6,400 nt of DNA, from positions 1 to 6,400 of the forward strand of contig JAPLSP010000241.1 of assembly GCA_026398575.1 (NCBI GenBank). Reading direction: 5' to 3'. The notes beneath the pieces were generated by a model. The model searched no databases, was not told the DNA's origin, and saw only the letters and a list, made by a program, of their open reading frames with translations. This DNA comes from Candidatus Sumerlaeota bacterium. Lineage in GTDB: Bacteria > Sumerlaeota > Sumerlaeia > JADFCT01. The translations under genes and the position numbers were made by a program. Shown in pieces: positions 5,909-6,400 of this stretch. Each line of letters begins with the position of its first letter. Position 1 is the stretch's first letter.

Positions 5909-6357
5909 TGTGTATCTGTCATATAGCTAAAAACTTTGTAGAACATTTTAGATTGAAGTCGTTTTATAAATGTATCTTGACGAACAACACGCTGCGCAAA
6001 GACTGAATCGTATCCTTCTTGAGCTTTTCGAAAGAGATTGGGTATCTCCTCTGGCAAGTCCTGCAAATCACAGTCCATCACCACTACCCAATCACCTGTA
6101 GCATACGTGAGTCCTGCGGTAATTGCATAATGCTGCCCAAAATTGCGGGAAAGATTTATACCTTTAACGCGCTTATCGGATTGGCAAAGGCGGACAATAT
6201 CAGACCAACAATCATCTGGACTGGCATCATTGACGAGAATCAATTCAAAATCAACAGGTATTAAATCTATTGCGGTCGTAACACGCTCATACAATTCCCC
6301 CAAAAAATCTTTTCCCATATAAACAGGAACAACGACTGAGATTTTTTCAGAAATCAT
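5905..6357 (-). pseudogene. Family 2 glycosyltransferase, N-terminal half (150 residues)
   Basis: The product opens with ISVVVPVYMGKDFL (6-19) and carries LILVNDASPDDCW (39-51), NLSRNFGQHYAITAG (68-82) and VVVMDCDLQDLPEEIP (91-106). These are the nucleotide-sugar and metal-binding motifs of the DPM1/GtrB/ArnC branch of GT2, and resemble GT2-B. Complete members have about 310 residues. This frame stops after VFSYMTDTQ, where family members normally continue towards the acceptor-binding part and two membrane helices. The stop overlaps the ATG of the ATP-grasp fragment (ATGA). The start is sound: the ATG at 6355-6357 has AAAAGG 4 bases upstream. Half of the enzyme and its membrane anchor are missing, so it is probably inactive, although the donor-binding half could still fold. 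Sampled blocks vary from 30 to 52% GC. Confidence 0.75.
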
Positions 6358-6365
6358 ACAGCCTT

Positions 6366-6400
6366 TTACTCCACATTTAAAGCTGTCTTACCCTCTGTGC
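6366..6400 (-). CDS. Possible C-terminal end of an upstream gene
   Basis: One minus-strand frame from the window edge reads TEGKTALNVE and then a TAA (6366-6368), ending 8 bases before the GT2-A start, with a GGAG in its last codons. This spacing suits the end of an upstream operon gene. Another frame also ends in a stop here, and ten residues are too few to identify a family. Confidence 0.3.
   Translation of the reverse strand, partial: TEGKTALNVE

Overview
The window is a stretch of a bacterial surface-polysaccharide (O-antigen, capsule or enterobacterial-common-antigen-like) locus. Every supported gene is on the minus strand, so transcription runs from position 6400 towards position 1. 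The organism is most likely Gram-negative. The best single clue is a WecE-type dTDP-sugar aminotransferase that strongly resembles, from memory, the E. coli protein. Species or class cannot be fixed from this sequence, and base composition is patchy enough to suggest a horizontally assembled locus.

In transcription order, a possible gene end at 6366-6400 is followed by an N-terminal half of a family 2 glycosyltransferase (GT2-A, 5905-6357). Then come the N-terminal third of an ATP-grasp ligase (5564-5908) and a full-length membrane-anchored GT2 (GT2-B, 4635-5546) with no good start codon. A full-length ATP-grasp ligase follows (3443-4642), then a 715-residue protein joining a YbhN/UPF0104-type membrane domain to a DegT-type PLP aminotransferase (1299-3446). 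Last are a SAM methyltransferase (581-1348) and, after a 140-base spacer, wecE (1-440, running off the window). Most junctions overlap by 4 to 50 bases, as in a tightly coupled operon.

Two features stand out. First, the order GT2 then ATP-grasp occurs twice in a row. The first pair is truncated in both genes, while the second pair is intact apart from its first start codon. Second, the membrane-domain/aminotransferase protein joins two families normally encoded by separate genes, exactly where a separate aminotransferase gene would be expected to begin. Hand counts on sample 60-base blocks give about 35-42% GC in GT2-B, about 47-55% in the ATP-grasp remnant and about 55-67% in the full ATP-grasp gene, so composition steps at gene boundaries.

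Inferred pathway: WecE makes an amino-deoxy sugar nucleotide (dTDP-Fuc4N in E. coli). The DegT-like domain of the fusion may aminate a second keto substrate at the membrane. The ATP-grasp enzyme probably couples a carboxylate to an amino group, the methyltransferase may modify the glycan or its precursor, and GT2-B probably transfers a sugar to a polyprenyl-phosphate or membrane acceptor. Substrates other than WecE's cannot be read from the sequence. I found no RNA genes, CRISPR arrays, insertion sequences, convincing promoters or terminators.
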